A DNA stretch of 64,000 nucleotides, from NCBI RefSeq assembly GCF_003228315.1, contig NZ_CP029693.1, positions 2,551,501-2,615,500 on the forward strand, given 5' to 3'. The stretch's first letter is position 1. Every line of letters begins with the position of its first letter. Below the pieces are notes generated by a model that did no database searches, was not told the origin of the DNA, and worked only from the letters and a program-made list of their open reading frames with translations. The position numbers and the translations under genes were made by a program. This document shows, piece after piece, positions 7,875 through 16,878 of the stretch. This stretch comes from Pseudomonas putida (GTDB taxonomy: Bacteria; Pseudomonadota; Gammaproteobacteria; Pseudomonadales; Pseudomonadaceae).

Positions 7875-9227
7875 ATGTCCGAGCTATCCCAAGCACGCAT
7901 CCCCGACGCACCCGCCATTCAGCGTTTACCCCTCTTTCAACTGATCCTGGTTGGCCTGCAACACGTTCTGCTGATGTACGGCGGAGCCATCGCGGTGCCG
8001 CTGATCATCGGCCAGGCCGCCGGCCTGAGTCGTGAAGAAATCGCCTTCCTGATCAACGCCGACCTGCTGGTCGCCGGCATCGCCACCATCGTGCAATCCC
8101 TCGGTATCGGTCCCATGGGCATCCGCATGCCGGTGATGATGGGCGCCAGTTTCGCCGCCGTTGGCAGCATGGTGGCGATGGCGGGGATGCCCGGTGTCGG
8201 CCTGCAAGGGATCTTCGGCGCGACCATCGCCGCTGGGTTCTTCGGCATGTTGATCGCGCCGTTCATGTCCAAAGTCGTACGCTTCTTCCCGCCACTGGTG
8301 ACCGGCACCGTGATCACCTCGATCGGCTTGTCGCTGTTCCCCGTGGCCGTGAACTGGGCCGGCGGCGGCGCCCAGGCGGCGCAATTCGGATCGCCTATCT
8401 ACCTGACCATCGCCGCGCTGGTGCTGGGCACCATCCTGTTGGTGCATCGCTTCATGCGCGGTTTCTGGGTCAACATTTCCGTGTTGATCGGCATGTGCCT
8501 GGGTTACGTACTCTGCGGCCTGATCGGCATGGTCGACCTCAGCGGCATGAGCAACGCGCCCTGGCTGCAATTCGTCACCCCGCTGCACTTCGGCATGCCG
8601 AAGTTCGAGTTGGCGCCGATTCTGTCGATGTGCCTGGTTGTGGTGATCATTTTCGTCGAGTCCACCGGGATGTTCCTCGCGCTGGGCAAGATCACCGGCC
8701 AGGACGTCTGCCCGCGCATGCTGCGCCGCGGCTTGCTGTGCGATGCCGGCGCCTCGTTCTTCGCCGGTTTCTTCAACACCTTCACCCATTCCTCCTTCGC
8801 CCAGAACATCGGCCTGGTGCAGATGACCGGCGTGCGCTGCCGCTCGGTGACCATCGTCGCCGGTGGCTTGCTGATCGTCCTGAGCCTGCTGCCCAAGGCC
8901 GCGTTCCTGGTGGCCTCGATTCCCCCGGCAGTGCTCGGCGGTGCGGCGATTGCGATGTTCGGCATGGTCGCCGCCACCGGCATCAAGATCCTTCAGGAAA
9001 CCGATATCGGTGACCGTCGCAACCAGTTGCTGGTGGCGGTGAGCATCGGCATGGGCCTGATCCCGGTGGTACGACCGGAGTTTTTCGCCCACCTGCCCCT
9101 GTGGATGAGCCCGATCACCCACAGCGGCATCGCCATGGCCACCCTCAGCGCCCTGTCGCTGAACCTGCTGTTCAACATCCTCGGCGGAGCCGAACGCGCC
9201 GCGGCCAACGACTGCCACGCCCACTGA
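7875..9227 (+). CDS. NCS2 urate/xanthine-type symporter
   Basis: This 450-residue polytopic protein is of the NAT/NCS2 family (UacT, PucK, XanQ branch). It begins with LVGLQHVLLMYGGAIAVPLIIGQAAGL (about 26-52) and carries the family signature FVESTGMFLALGKITG (about 260-275), followed by NTFTHSSFAQNIGLVQMTGVRCR (about 302-324). The location directly after puuD makes urate the most likely substrate; xanthine or uracil cannot be excluded. It differs in branch from the AzgA-like permease at 207-1556, so the cluster has two inner-membrane purine importers. Confidence 0.92.
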   Translation: MSELSQARIPDAPAIQRLPLFQLILVGLQHVLLMYGGAIAVPLIIGQAAGLSREEIAFLINADLLVAGIATIVQSLGIGPMGIRMPVMMGASFAAVGSMVAMAGMPGVGLQGIFGATIAAGFFGMLIAPFMSKVVRFFPPLVTGTVITSIGLSLFPVAVNWAGGGAQAAQFGSPIYLTIAALVLGTILLVHRFMRGFWVNISVLIGMCLGYVLCGLIGMVDLSGMSNAPWLQFVTPLHFGMPKFELAPILSMCLVVVIIFVESTGMFLALGKITGQDVCPRMLRRGLLCDAGASFFAGFFNTFTHSSFAQNIGLVQMTGVRCRSVTIVAGGLLIVLSLLPKAAFLVASIPPAVLGGAAIAMFGMVAATGIKILQETDIGDRRNQLLVAVSIGMGLIPVVRPEFFAHLPLWMSPITHSGIAMATLSALSLNLLFNILGGAERAAANDCHAH

Positions 9228-9247
9228 CAGACAAGGACACCACCCCC

Positions 9248-9347
9248 TGTAGGAGCGAGCCTGCTCGCGATGGACCCGAGAACACCTCGGGTATTCAGAC
9301 AACACGCGTAATCGTTGACGACCATCGCGAGCAGGCTCGCTCCTACA
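9248..9347. repeat. Paired REP element, GAGCAGGCTC type
   Basis: Inverted REP units flank about 52 bases between the symporter and the first Tsx-like gene. Confidence 0.9.
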
Positions 9348-9398
9348 GGGGACGGGGTTGCCTGCGCCTTGAACAATAAAAACAAGAGGGAGCAACAG

Positions 9399-10184
9399 AT
9401 GATTCGGACACAGACAAGCATGTTGTTGGCCGCTGGCCTTCTGGCCGCCAGCCAGGCCATGGCCGGGGATTTACTACTGTGGCAGACCAACAGCCTGAGT
9501 TACCTGTACGGCAAGGATTTCGCGGTCAACCCGTCGATCCAGCAAACGGTGACCTTCGAACACGCCGACCGCTGGAAGTACGGCGACAACTTCATGTTCA
9601 TCGACAGCACCTACTACAACGGCAAGGGTGATCGGAACAAAGGCGTGCACGCCTATTACGGCGAGTTCAGCCCCCGCCTGTCGTTCGGCAAGATCTTCGA
9701 CAAGAAACTGGAGCTGGGCCCGATCAAGGACGTGTTGCTCGCCATGACCTACGAGAACGGTGAAGACGACACCGAGGCCTATCTGATCGGCCCCGGTTTC
9801 GACCTCAAGGTGCCGGGGTTCAACTTCGTCACCCTGAACATCTACCAGCGCTATACCGAAGGCTCGCGCCCCGGCGATGGTGTGTGGCAGATCACGCCGG
9901 CCTGGTCCTACACCCTGCCCCTGGGCAATTCGAGCCTGTTGATCGACGGCTACATCGACTGGGTCACGGACAACGACCAGAACTCCCACGGCACCTACCA
10001 CGCCAACCTGCACTTCAATCCGCAGGTCAAATATGACCTGGGCAAGGCCATGGGCTGGCGTGAGAAGCAGGTGTATGCCGGCATCGAGTACAGCTACTGG
10101 AAGGACAAGTACGGCATCGAAAACACCAGCAATTTCGACACCAACGAAAACACCACCAGCCTGCTGGTGAAGGTGCATTTCTAA
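9399..10184 (+). CDS. Tsx-like nucleoside channel, copy 1
   Basis: This 261-residue protein resembles the Tsx outer-membrane channels used by nucleosides. It has a signal peptide ending SQAMA-GD (about 23) and then LLLWQTNSLSYLYGKDF. The mature part alternates short amphipathic strands and ends in VKVHF, whose terminal phenylalanine is typical of outer-membrane barrels. The start at 9399 follows AAGAGGGAG; an upstream in-frame start lies in the REP element. Its close paralogue follows at 10556. Both probably admit purines or nucleosides for the neighbouring importers; the true substrate is unknown. Confidence 0.88.
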   Translation: MIRTQTSMLLAAGLLAASQAMAGDLLLWQTNSLSYLYGKDFAVNPSIQQTVTFEHADRWKYGDNFMFIDSTYYNGKGDRNKGVHAYYGEFSPRLSFGKIFDKKLELGPIKDVLLAMTYENGEDDTEAYLIGPGFDLKVPGFNFVTLNIYQRYTEGSRPGDGVWQITPAWSYTLPLGNSSLLIDGYIDWVTDNDQNSHGTYHANLHFNPQVKYDLGKAMGWREKQVYAGIEYSYWKDKYGIENTSNFDTNENTTSLLVKVHF

Positions 10185-10555
10185 GATGAACCGCAACCGT
10201 GCCCCAAGCCTGTCGTCGGTGCGCGGTTGCGCAGCACTTGAGACCTGGCCCGGGAGTCAGTATTCTCCGCGGCCGCCTGAATCCGCTTTAAAAAAAAGCC
10301 CGGATTTAATTCCTGACCAGCAAGCCAACTTATCCCGGCTCTGGACGGTACCAAGGCATCCCCAAAACCCTCTCAATCGACTGCCCACATGCAGCCGAAC
10401 GGGAGTTTTTTTGTTTTCGAAAAGCCTTGGCGCAGCGCTCGCTGACAGCACTCAAGCTGACCGAATGGAACATTTATTACAGCTACAGAAAAAGGCGCCA
10501 CACCAGAGCGTCGACCTTAAAAAATCGTGAATCACTAACTTTTGGGAGCAACCGA
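10185..10555. other. Intergenic stretch between the Tsx-like paralogues
   Basis: These 371 bases show no convincing gene. There is an A8 run (10289-10296) next to a weak imperfect hairpin arm AGCCCGGAT, and a T7 run near 10407 after CGGGAG that may end the first gene's transcript. A ribosome site, GGGAGC, precedes the second gene. No REP pair is present, unlike most neighbouring gaps. Confidence 0.5.
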
Positions 10556-11341
10556 ATGAAACGCACGTGCACTAGCCTGATGCTGGCCGGATCATTGCTG
10601 GCAGGGGGCCAGGCCATGGCAGGCGATTTGCTGCAATGGCAGAACAACAGCCTGACCTACCTCTATGGCAAGGACTTCCAGGTCAATCCGCGCATTCAGC
10701 AGACCGTGACCTTCGAACACGCCGACGGCTGGAAATACGGCGACAACTTCTTCTTCGTCGACAAGATCTTCTACAACGGCAAGGAAGACGCCTTCGCTGG
10801 CAATAACACTTACTACGGCGAATTCAGCCCGCGCCTGTCGTTTGGCAAGATCTTCGATCAGAAGCTGGAATTCGGCCCGATCAAGGACGTGCTGCTGGCC
10901 ATGACCTACGAGTTCGGCGAGAACGACACCGAGTCCTACCTGATCGGTCCTGGCTTCGACCTGGCCATCCCGGGCTTCGACTACTTCCAGCTGAACTTCT
11001 ACAACCGTCACACCGAAGGCGCCCGTCCGGGTGACAACATCTGGCAAGTCACCCCGGTCTGGTCCTACACCATCCCGGTGGGCGACTCGAACGTGCTGAT
11101 CGACGGTTTCATGGACTGGGTGGTCGACAACGACGTGAACAGCAAGGGCGAATACCACGCCAACCTGCACTTCAACCCGCAGATCAAGTACGACCTGGGC
11201 AAGGCGCTGAACCTGGGCGAGAAGCAACTGTACGTGGGTGTCGAGTACGACTACTGGAAGAACAAGTACGGTATCGAAGACAGCTCGGGCTTCAAGACCG
11301 ATCAGAGCGTGACCAGCTTCCTGGTCAAGGTGCACTTCTGA
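10556..11341 (+). CDS. Tsx-like nucleoside channel, copy 2
   Basis: This second 261-residue Tsx-like barrel is exactly as long as copy 1 and shares most blocks, for example QQTVTFEHAD, YYGEFSPRLSFGKIFD and GPIKDVLLAMTYE. The signal peptide ends GQAMA-GD. Changes cluster in likely loops, for example KGDRNKGVHA in copy 1 against KEDAFAGNNT in copy 2. The C-terminus is again VKVHF. The start at 10556 follows GGGAGCAACCGA. The pair looks like a tandem duplication that has diverged, perhaps in selectivity. Confidence 0.9.
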   Translation: MKRTCTSLMLAGSLLAGGQAMAGDLLQWQNNSLTYLYGKDFQVNPRIQQTVTFEHADGWKYGDNFFFVDKIFYNGKEDAFAGNNTYYGEFSPRLSFGKIFDQKLEFGPIKDVLLAMTYEFGENDTESYLIGPGFDLAIPGFDYFQLNFYNRHTEGARPGDNIWQVTPVWSYTIPVGDSNVLIDGFMDWVVDNDVNSKGEYHANLHFNPQIKYDLGKALNLGEKQLYVGVEYDYWKNKYGIEDSSGFKTDQSVTSFLVKVHF

Positions 11342-11365
11342 TTCGGCGGCGTCTGTAAAGACGCC

Positions 11366-11456
11366 ATCGCGGGCAAGCCTTGCTCCTGCAGGTTTTGTGT
11401 CGTTCGCCGCTCACATGAATGACACAAAACCTGTAGGAGCAAAGCTTGCTCGCGAT
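11366..11456. repeat. Paired REP element, mixed CTTGCT types
   Basis: One arm reads ATCGCGGGCAAGCCTTGCTC and the inverted arm reads GAGCAAAGCTTGCTCGCGAT, so two REP subtypes are paired. Confidence 0.85.
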
Positions 11457-11472
11457 AGCCGCACCGCCGATC

Positions 11473-12645
11473 TCAAGCCAGAGTCACCGGCTCCGGCAAC
11501 CCCAGAAACCGGCTCAACTCCTCCCTCTTGGCCAACGCATCCCGCCGCCCCAGCTCAATCAACTCGCTGCAATACCCCGCCTCGAACAGCAAATAGCTCA
11601 GCACCCCAGCCCCACTCGTCTTGGTCGCCCCCGGCCCGCGCAGGAACAGGCGAAGCGCAGCCGGCAATTCATGACGATGGCGTGCGGCAATCTCGTCGAT
11701 CGGCTGGCTCGGTGCAATCACCAGCACCTCCACCGGCGCCACACCCAGCGTGCGGATCGGCGTGCCAGCCGGCATGAGGTGGCTGAACTGATTCAGACGC
11801 TGCAACAGCTCGATATCGCTTTCCAGGCTGTCAATGAACGTGCTGTTGAGCATGTGCGCACCGATCTGCGCCAGGGTCGGTTGCTGCCCGGACCAGGCCC
11901 TTTGTAGCGGTTGCTCCGGATCGATGCCTCGCGGGTTGCCACTGACACCCACCACCAGCACGCGACTGGCCCCCAGGTGCAGCGCCGGGCTGATCGGTGC
12001 CGACTGGCGTACCGCGCCGTCGCCGAAATACTCTTCGCCGATTTTCACCGGGGCAAACAACAACGGAATCGCCGAACTGGCGAGCAGGTGCTCGACCGAC
12101 AGTTGCGCAGGTACGCCAATGCGCCGATGGCGCAACCAGTCGTGGATGGTGCGGGTGCCTTGATAGAAGGTCACTGCCTGACCGGACTCGTAACCAAACG
12201 CGGTGACCGCCACCGCATGCAACTGCTGGTGAGCGATGGCCTCGGCGATGCCGTTCATGTGCAACTTGTCGTTGAGCAAGTCACGCAGGGGCGAGCTGTT
12301 GAGCAACGCCACCGGGACCTGGGCGCCAAGGCCCAGCAGGCTGTGACCGACGAAGCGACTGGCCTGGCGGATCACCCCGGGCCAATCACTTCGCAGCACC
12401 AGATGACTGCGAAAACCCTGCCAGAAGGCGGTGAGGCGCTCGATGGCGGCGCGAAAATCCATGGCGCCACTGGCCAGGCTGACCGCATTGATCGCCCCGG
12501 CGGAGGTGCCGACGATCACCGGAAACGGGTTGTCGGCGCCCATCGGCAACAGCTCGGCAATCGCCGCCAGCACCCCCACCTGATAGGCCGCCCGGGCCCC
12601 GCCGCCGGAAAGAATCAAACCTGTAACCGGTTCAGCGGGACTCAT
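11473..12645 (-). CDS. Patatin-like phospholipase
   Basis: This 390-residue predicted lipid acyl hydrolase has the patatin oxyanion loop SGGGARAAYQVGVL (about 13-26), the nucleophile elbow GTSAG with Ser48, and a later DGAVRQ motif supplying the dyad aspartate. It lacks an obvious signal peptide, so a cytoplasmic or peripheral location is likely. A C-terminal extension of about 100 residues follows the catalytic domain, as in RssA-like long bacterial patatins. The ATG at 12645 is chosen because MSPAEPVTGLILSGGG fits the family; upstream codons are REP sequence. The substrate is unknown. Confidence 0.9.
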   Translation of the reverse strand: MSPAEPVTGLILSGGGARAAYQVGVLAAIAELLPMGADNPFPVIVGTSAGAINAVSLASGAMDFRAAIERLTAFWQGFRSHLVLRSDWPGVIRQASRFVGHSLLGLGAQVPVALLNSSPLRDLLNDKLHMNGIAEAIAHQQLHAVAVTAFGYESGQAVTFYQGTRTIHDWLRHRRIGVPAQLSVEHLLASSAIPLLFAPVKIGEEYFGDGAVRQSAPISPALHLGASRVLVVGVSGNPRGIDPEQPLQRAWSGQQPTLAQIGAHMLNSTFIDSLESDIELLQRLNQFSHLMPAGTPIRTLGVAPVEVLVIAPSQPIDEIAARHRHELPAALRLFLRGPGATKTSGAGVLSYLLFEAGYCSELIELGRRDALAKREELSRFLGLPEPVTLA

Positions 12646-12685
12646 GCACAGCTCTCCATGGTGCTTGATGGGATTTTCCGTTCCC

Positions 12686-12785
12686 TGTAGGAGCGAGCCC
12701 GCTCGCGATGGTCGTGAAAACACCGTGGGGTATCAGGTGCCCCGCGTTATCGTTGCCCACCATCGCGAGCAGGCTCGCTCCTACA
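12686..12785. repeat. Paired REP element, GAGCAGGCTC type
   Basis: Inverted REP units lie between lpxL and the patatin gene. The left arm has a C-for-T change (GAGCCCGCTC). Confidence 0.88.
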
Positions 12786-12797
12786 GGGATCGGTTGT

Positions 12798-13730
12798 TCA
12801 ACCGCGTTTGGCGTACAGCTTGGGCTCGCCCGGTGGACGGCTCTTGAAGCGGCGATGGGCCCACAGGTATTGCTCCGGGCAGTCGCGCAGCACGCCTTCG
12901 ATCCACTGATTGATGCGCAGGCAGTCTTCTTCTTCGGTTTCACCGGGGAAGCCTTCGAGCGGCGCATGAATCACCAGGCGATAACCACTGCCATCCGCCA
13001 GGCGTTCCTGGGTGAACGGCACCACCAGCGCCTTGCCCAGGCGCGCAAACTTGCTGGTGGCGGTGACGGTGGCCGCCTGAATGCCGAACAGCGGCACGAA
13101 AATGCTTTGCTTGGCGCCGTAGTCCTGGTCCGGTGCGTACCAGATCGCCCGGCCCGAGCGCAGCAGCTTGAGCATGCCGCGCACGTCCTCGCGCTCCACC
13201 GCCAGCGAATCGAGGTTGTGCCGCTCGCGACCGCGACGCTGGACGTAGTCGAACAATGGATTCTTGTGCTCGCGGTACATGCCGTCGATGGTGTGCTGCT
13301 GGCCCAGCAGGGCCGCGCCGATTTCCAGGGTGGTGAAGTGCACCGCCATCAGGATCACGCCCTTGCCTTCACGCTGGGCTTTCTGCAAATGCTCCAGCCC
13401 TTCGACGTGGGCCAGTTTGGCCAGGCGCTCCCGGGACCACCACCAGCTCATGGCCATTTCAAAGAAAGCGATGCCGGTGGAGGCGAAGTTTTCCTTGAGC
13501 AGACGCTTGCGCTCGGCGGCGGACTTTTCAGGGAAACACAGTTCCAGGTTGCGCCTGGCGATGCGCCGTCGGTCGCCGGCCGCCCGATACATCAAGGCAC
13601 CCAGGGCGCGGCCGATCCACAGCAATGCCGGGTAAGGCAACTGGACAATCAGCCACAACAGCCCAAGGCCCAGCCACAGCGGCCAGAAACGTGGAGATAG
13701 AAAGGTTGCGCGAAACTGCGGGCGATCCAT
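12798..13730 (-). CDS. lpxL: Lipid A late acyltransferase (LpxL/HtrB type)
   Basis: LpxL-type enzymes add a secondary acyl chain, laurate in Pseudomonas, to Kdo-lipid A precursors at the inner membrane. The 310-residue protein has one N-terminal membrane anchor (about 15-40) and the catalytic HX4E motif HFTTLE at His131-Glu136. It also shows APDQDYG and the FFEMAMSWWW run of the family. The start at 13730 is preceded by GGAAG at good spacing. A long in-frame extension to 14276 would run through minC and is rejected. It is divergent from minC. Confidence 0.93.
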   Translation of the reverse strand: MDRPQFRATFLSPRFWPLWLGLGLLWLIVQLPYPALLWIGRALGALMYRAAGDRRRIARRNLELCFPEKSAAERKRLLKENFASTGIAFFEMAMSWWWSRERLAKLAHVEGLEHLQKAQREGKGVILMAVHFTTLEIGAALLGQQHTIDGMYREHKNPLFDYVQRRGRERHNLDSLAVEREDVRGMLKLLRSGRAIWYAPDQDYGAKQSIFVPLFGIQAATVTATSKFARLGKALVVPFTQERLADGSGYRLVIHAPLEGFPGETEEEDCLRINQWIEGVLRDCPEQYLWAHRRFKSRPPGEPKLYAKRG

Positions 13731-13848
13731 TAAAGCTTCCATAAAGACAATGGCCGCGCATTCTACATCGTTCGACCCGGCTTGCGGCCTGCGGGCGTTC
13801 TCGTTATAAGTCTGGGCACTTTTAGTGACAAGTCGTTGTATGCCGACC

Positions 13849-14586
13849 ATGAGCCAAACCGAACCGCAAGACCAGGACCCCGTGTTCCAGCTGAAGGGCA
13901 GCATGCTGGCCATTACCGTGCTGGAACTGGCCCGTAACGATCTCGAAGGCCTCGACCGGCAATTGGCCGCCAAGGTCGCCCAGGCGCCTGGTTTTTTCAG
14001 CAATGCACCGCTGGTCCTGGCCCTGGACAAACTGCCGGCCAGCGAAGGCGTGATCGACTTGCCAGGCCTGATGCGCATCTGCCGCCAGCACGGTTTGCGC
14101 ACCCTGGCCATCCGCGCCAGCCGCATCGAAGACATCGCCGCCGCCATTGCCGTCGACCTGCCCGTATTACCGCCCTCCGGTGCCCGTGAGCGCCCGCTGG
14201 AGTTGAACGAGCCCGTTGTCGCGAAAAAACCGGAAAAGCCGGCGGAACCGACGATCAAACCGACGAAAATCATCACCTCGCCCGTACGCGGCGGCCAGCA
14301 AATCTATGCCCAGGGCAGCGACCTGGTGGTGGTCTCCTCGGTCAGCCCGGGGGCGGAACTTCTCGCCGATGGCAACATCCATGTATACGGCCCCATGCGT
14401 GGTCGTGTGCTGGCCGGGGTCAAGGGCGACACGAAAGCCAGGATTTTCTGTCAGCAAATGAGCGCTGAACTGGTCTCCATCGCCGGTCATTACAAGGTCT
14501 CCGAAGACCTGCGTCGCGACCCTTTATGGGGTTCTGGCGTACAGGTCAGCCTGTCGGGCGATGTGTTGAACATCATTCGGCTTTAA
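13849..14586 (+). CDS. minC: Septum-site inhibitor MinC
   Basis: MinC blocks FtsZ assembly away from midcell when recruited to the membrane by MinD. The 245-residue protein has the N-terminal FtsZ-binding domain (about 10-110), a charged proline/lysine linker (about 125-145), and the C-terminal beta-helix domain beginning [18 protein letters not shown] with [11 protein letters not shown], which binds MinD. The start is ATG 13849; an in-frame ATG at 13840 is possible. About 200 bases separate it from minD. Confidence 0.94.
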   Translation: MSQTEPQDQDPVFQLKGSMLAITVLELARNDLEGLDRQLAAKVAQAPGFFSNAPLVLALDKLPASEGVIDLPGLMRICRQHGLRTLAIRASRIEDIAAAIAVDLPVLPPSGARERPLELNEPVVAKKPEKPAEPTIKPTKIITSPVRGGQQIYAQGSDLVVVSSVSPGAELLADGNIHVYGPMRGRVLAGVKGDTKARIFCQQMSAELVSIAGHYKVSEDLRRDPLWGSGVQVSLSGDVLNIIRL

Positions 14587-14786
14587 CGGATACTGCCGCA
14601 TTTTCCAAACATCTCTAAAACGTAGCGAAAACGGCTCAAACGAAGTAGGAAACAGGCCAAAAGCAGTGTTTATCCTCGATAAATACCGTCCAGAACCGAA
14701 TTCCAGCCAAGGCTGTCCGACTGCAGTAGTTTTCAAGAGATGTTTTTCAGGGGCTAAAAGTCCTTTTTCATTAGGGGTGAAACACC

Positions 14787-15599
14787 TTGGCCAAGATTCT
14801 CGTGGTTACATCCGGCAAGGGTGGTGTGGGTAAGACCACCACCAGCGCCGCCATCGGTACCGGCCTCGCTCTGCGCGGCCACAAGACAGTAATCGTCGAC
14901 TTCGACGTCGGTTTGCGTAACCTCGACCTGATCATGGGTTGCGAGCGCCGTGTGGTGTACGACTTCGTCAACGTCGTCAACGGCGAAGCCAACCTGCAAC
15001 AGGCCCTGATCAAAGACAAGCGCCTGGAAAACCTCTACGTGCTGGCCGCCAGCCAGACCCGCGACAAAGACGCGCTGACTGTCGAAGGCGTGGAAAAAGT
15101 CCTGATGCAACTCAAGGAAGACTTCGAGTTCGTGGTCTGCGACTCCCCGGCGGGCATCGAAAAAGGCGCTCACCTGGCCATGTACTTCGCCGATGAAGCG
15201 ATCGTCGTGACCAACCCGGAAGTGTCCTCGGTCCGTGACTCCGACCGCATGCTCGGCCTGCTGGCCAGCAAGTCCCGTCGTGCCGAACGCGGCGAAGATC
15301 CGATCAAGGAACACCTGCTGATTACCCGTTACCACCCGGAGCGTGTGAGCAAAGGCGAAATGCTCGGCGTAGAAGACGTCAAGGAAATCCTCTCGGTGAC
15401 CCTGCTCGGCGTGATCCCCGAATCCCAGGCGGTGCTCAAGGCATCCAACCAGGGCGTTCCGGTGATCCTCGACGACCAGAGCGATGCCGGCCAGGCCTAC
15501 AGCGACACCGTAGACCGCCTGCTGGGCAAGACCGTCGACCATCGATTCCTCGATGTACAGAAGAAGGGATTCTTCGAGCGCCTGTTTGGAGGCAACTAA
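14787..15599 (+). CDS. minD: Septum-site ATPase MinD
   Basis: MinD is the membrane-binding ATPase that carries MinC and is displaced by MinE, producing pole-to-pole oscillation. The 270-residue protein has the deviant Walker A KGGVGKTT at 11-18, the CDSPAGIE switch (about 119-126) and a C-terminal amphipathic helix (KKGFFERLFG) for membrane attachment. Translation begins at TTG (14787), fixed by AGGGGTGA upstream and by the invariant AKILVVTSGKGG N-terminus. minE follows after three bases. Confidence 0.97.
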   Translation: MAKILVVTSGKGGVGKTTTSAAIGTGLALRGHKTVIVDFDVGLRNLDLIMGCERRVVYDFVNVVNGEANLQQALIKDKRLENLYVLAASQTRDKDALTVEGVEKVLMQLKEDFEFVVCDSPAGIEKGAHLAMYFADEAIVVTNPEVSSVRDSDRMLGLLASKSRRAERGEDPIKEHLLITRYHPERVSKGEMLGVEDVKEILSVTLLGVIPESQAVLKASNQGVPVILDDQSDAGQAYSDTVDRLLGKTVDHRFLDVQKKGFFERLFGGN

Positions 15600-15602
15600 G
15601 CA

Positions 15603-15857
15603 ATGAACCTTTTTGACTTCTTTCGTGCCAACAAAAAGCAAAGCACCGCGTCGGTAGCGAAAGAGCGTCTACAGATCATCGTGGCGCACGAACGCGGCCA
15701 ACGCAGCACCCCGGACTACCTGCCAGCCTTGCAGAAGGAACTGGTCGAAGTGATCCGCAAGTACGTCAACATCGGCACCGATGACGTGCATGTCGCACTG
15801 GAAAGCCAGGGCAGTTGCTCGATTCTGGAACTCAATATCACCCTGCCAGATCGCTGA
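15603..15857 (+). CDS. minE: Cell-division topological factor MinE
   Basis: MinE stimulates MinD ATP hydrolysis and gives the oscillation its spacing. The 84-residue protein has the usual length and order: membrane-targeting N-terminus [11 protein letters not shown], the MinD-binding stretch [14 protein letters not shown] (about 19-32), and the dimerising topological domain ending LELNITLPD. It is three bases from minD in the min operon. Confidence 0.97.
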   Translation: MNLFDFFRANKKQSTASVAKERLQIIVAHERGQRSTPDYLPALQKELVEVIRKYVNIGTDDVHVALESQGSCSILELNITLPDR

Positions 15858-15897
15858 GTCGATCCGGCGGGAGCCACGGCGGTTCAGGCCCCCGCTC

Positions 15898-15986
15898 TGT
15901 GGGAGCAAAGCTTGCTCGCGATTCAGGCGCCTCGGTGAATCAGATACACCGAGGTGATGCTATCGCGAGCAAGCTTTGCTCCCACA
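15898..15986. repeat. Paired REP element, CAAGCTTTGC type
   Basis: TGTGGGAGCAAAGCTTGCTC and its inverted partner lie between minE and the pseudouridine synthase gene. The arms are near-perfect. Confidence 0.9.
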
Positions 15987-16036
15987 GAGTGCAGACAGCC
16001 TGAACCGCCGTTGGCGTTTGTTACGAGGCTGTTTTA

Positions 16037-16672
16037 ATGCCGTTGTCCAACGTCCACATCCTTTATCAGGACGCCGCCATTCTGGTGGTGAACAAACCAA
16101 CCCTGTTGCTTTCCGTCCCCGGCCGGGCCGACGACAACAAGGACTGCCTGATTACCCGCCTGCAGGAAAACGGCTACCCGGACGCGCTCATCGTCCATCG
16201 GCTGGACTGGGAAACCTCCGGCATCATCCTGCTGGCCCGGGATGCCGATACGCACCGTGAGCTGTCCCGACAATTCCACGACCGCGAAACCGAAAAAGCC
16301 TACACCGCGCTGTGCTGGGGCCAGCCCGAGCTGGACAGCGGCAGCATCGACTTGCCCTTGCGCTACGACCCGCCAACCAAGCCGCGGCATGTGGTCGACC
16401 ATGAGTTCGGCAAAAACGCGCTGACCTTCTGGCGGGTACTGGAGCGTTGCGGCGACTGGTGCCGCGTGGAGCTCACACCAATCACCGGTCGTTCGCACCA
16501 ATTGCGCGTGCACATGCTGTCCATCGGTCATCCGCTGCTGGGAGACGGGCTCTATGCCCACGAACAGGCCCTGGCCGCCTGGCCGCGCCTGTGCCTGCAC
16601 GCCAGCATGCTCAGCTTCACCCATCCCCAGACCGGCGAACGCCTGCGCTTCGAGTGCCCCGCTCCGTTCTAA
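16037..16672 (+). CDS. RluA-family RNA pseudouridine synthase
   Basis: This 211-residue enzyme isomerises uridine to pseudouridine in structured RNA. The family signature HRLDWETSG carries the catalytic Asp57. VVNKP (about 17-21) and the C-terminal GRSHQLRVHM motif are also family features. The length and the absence of an S4 domain match RluA itself (23S rRNA position 746 and tRNA position 32), but TruC-like enzymes are similar, so the target is not certain. Confidence 0.92.
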   Translation: MPLSNVHILYQDAAILVVNKPTLLLSVPGRADDNKDCLITRLQENGYPDALIVHRLDWETSGIILLARDADTHRELSRQFHDRETEKAYTALCWGQPELDSGSIDLPLRYDPPTKPRHVVDHEFGKNALTFWRVLERCGDWCRVELTPITGRSHQLRVHMLSIGHPLLGDGLYAHEQALAAWPRLCLHASMLSFTHPQTGERLRFECPAPF

Positions 16673-16684
16673 ATGCAGATTCTT

Positions 16685-16776
16685 TGTAGGAGCAAGGCTT
16701 GCCCGCGATGGCGGTGTGTCTTTCACCAATGATGCAGGCTGACACGTCGCTATCGCGGGCAAGCCTTGCTCCTACA
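16685..16776. repeat. Paired REP element, CAAGCCTTGC type
   Basis: TGTAGGAGCAAGGCTTGCCC and its inverted partner lie between the pseudouridine synthase gene and apeB. Confidence 0.9.
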
Positions 16777-16878
16777 GGGTTCTTCTACAGGTTCAAAATC
16801 GCGGACATCCCCCCGCACTCCACCGCCAAATCCCCGACCAATACGTTAAACTGGCGCCATTGCTGTCTGGAGCTACTT

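Noticed and set aside
7926..9395. Long minus-strand ORF of 489 codons over the symporter gene
   Set aside because: It mirrors the third-position GC bias of the real plus-strand gene, is rich in His/Gln/Asp/Gly as shadow frames are, and lacks any recognisable domain. The same applies to 6393-7631, 47604-49025 and 16873-18228.
13731..14276. N-terminal extension of the LpxL ORF
   Set aside because: The extension runs antisense across minC and its promoter and has no family similarity; a ribosome site and the conserved start lie at 13730.
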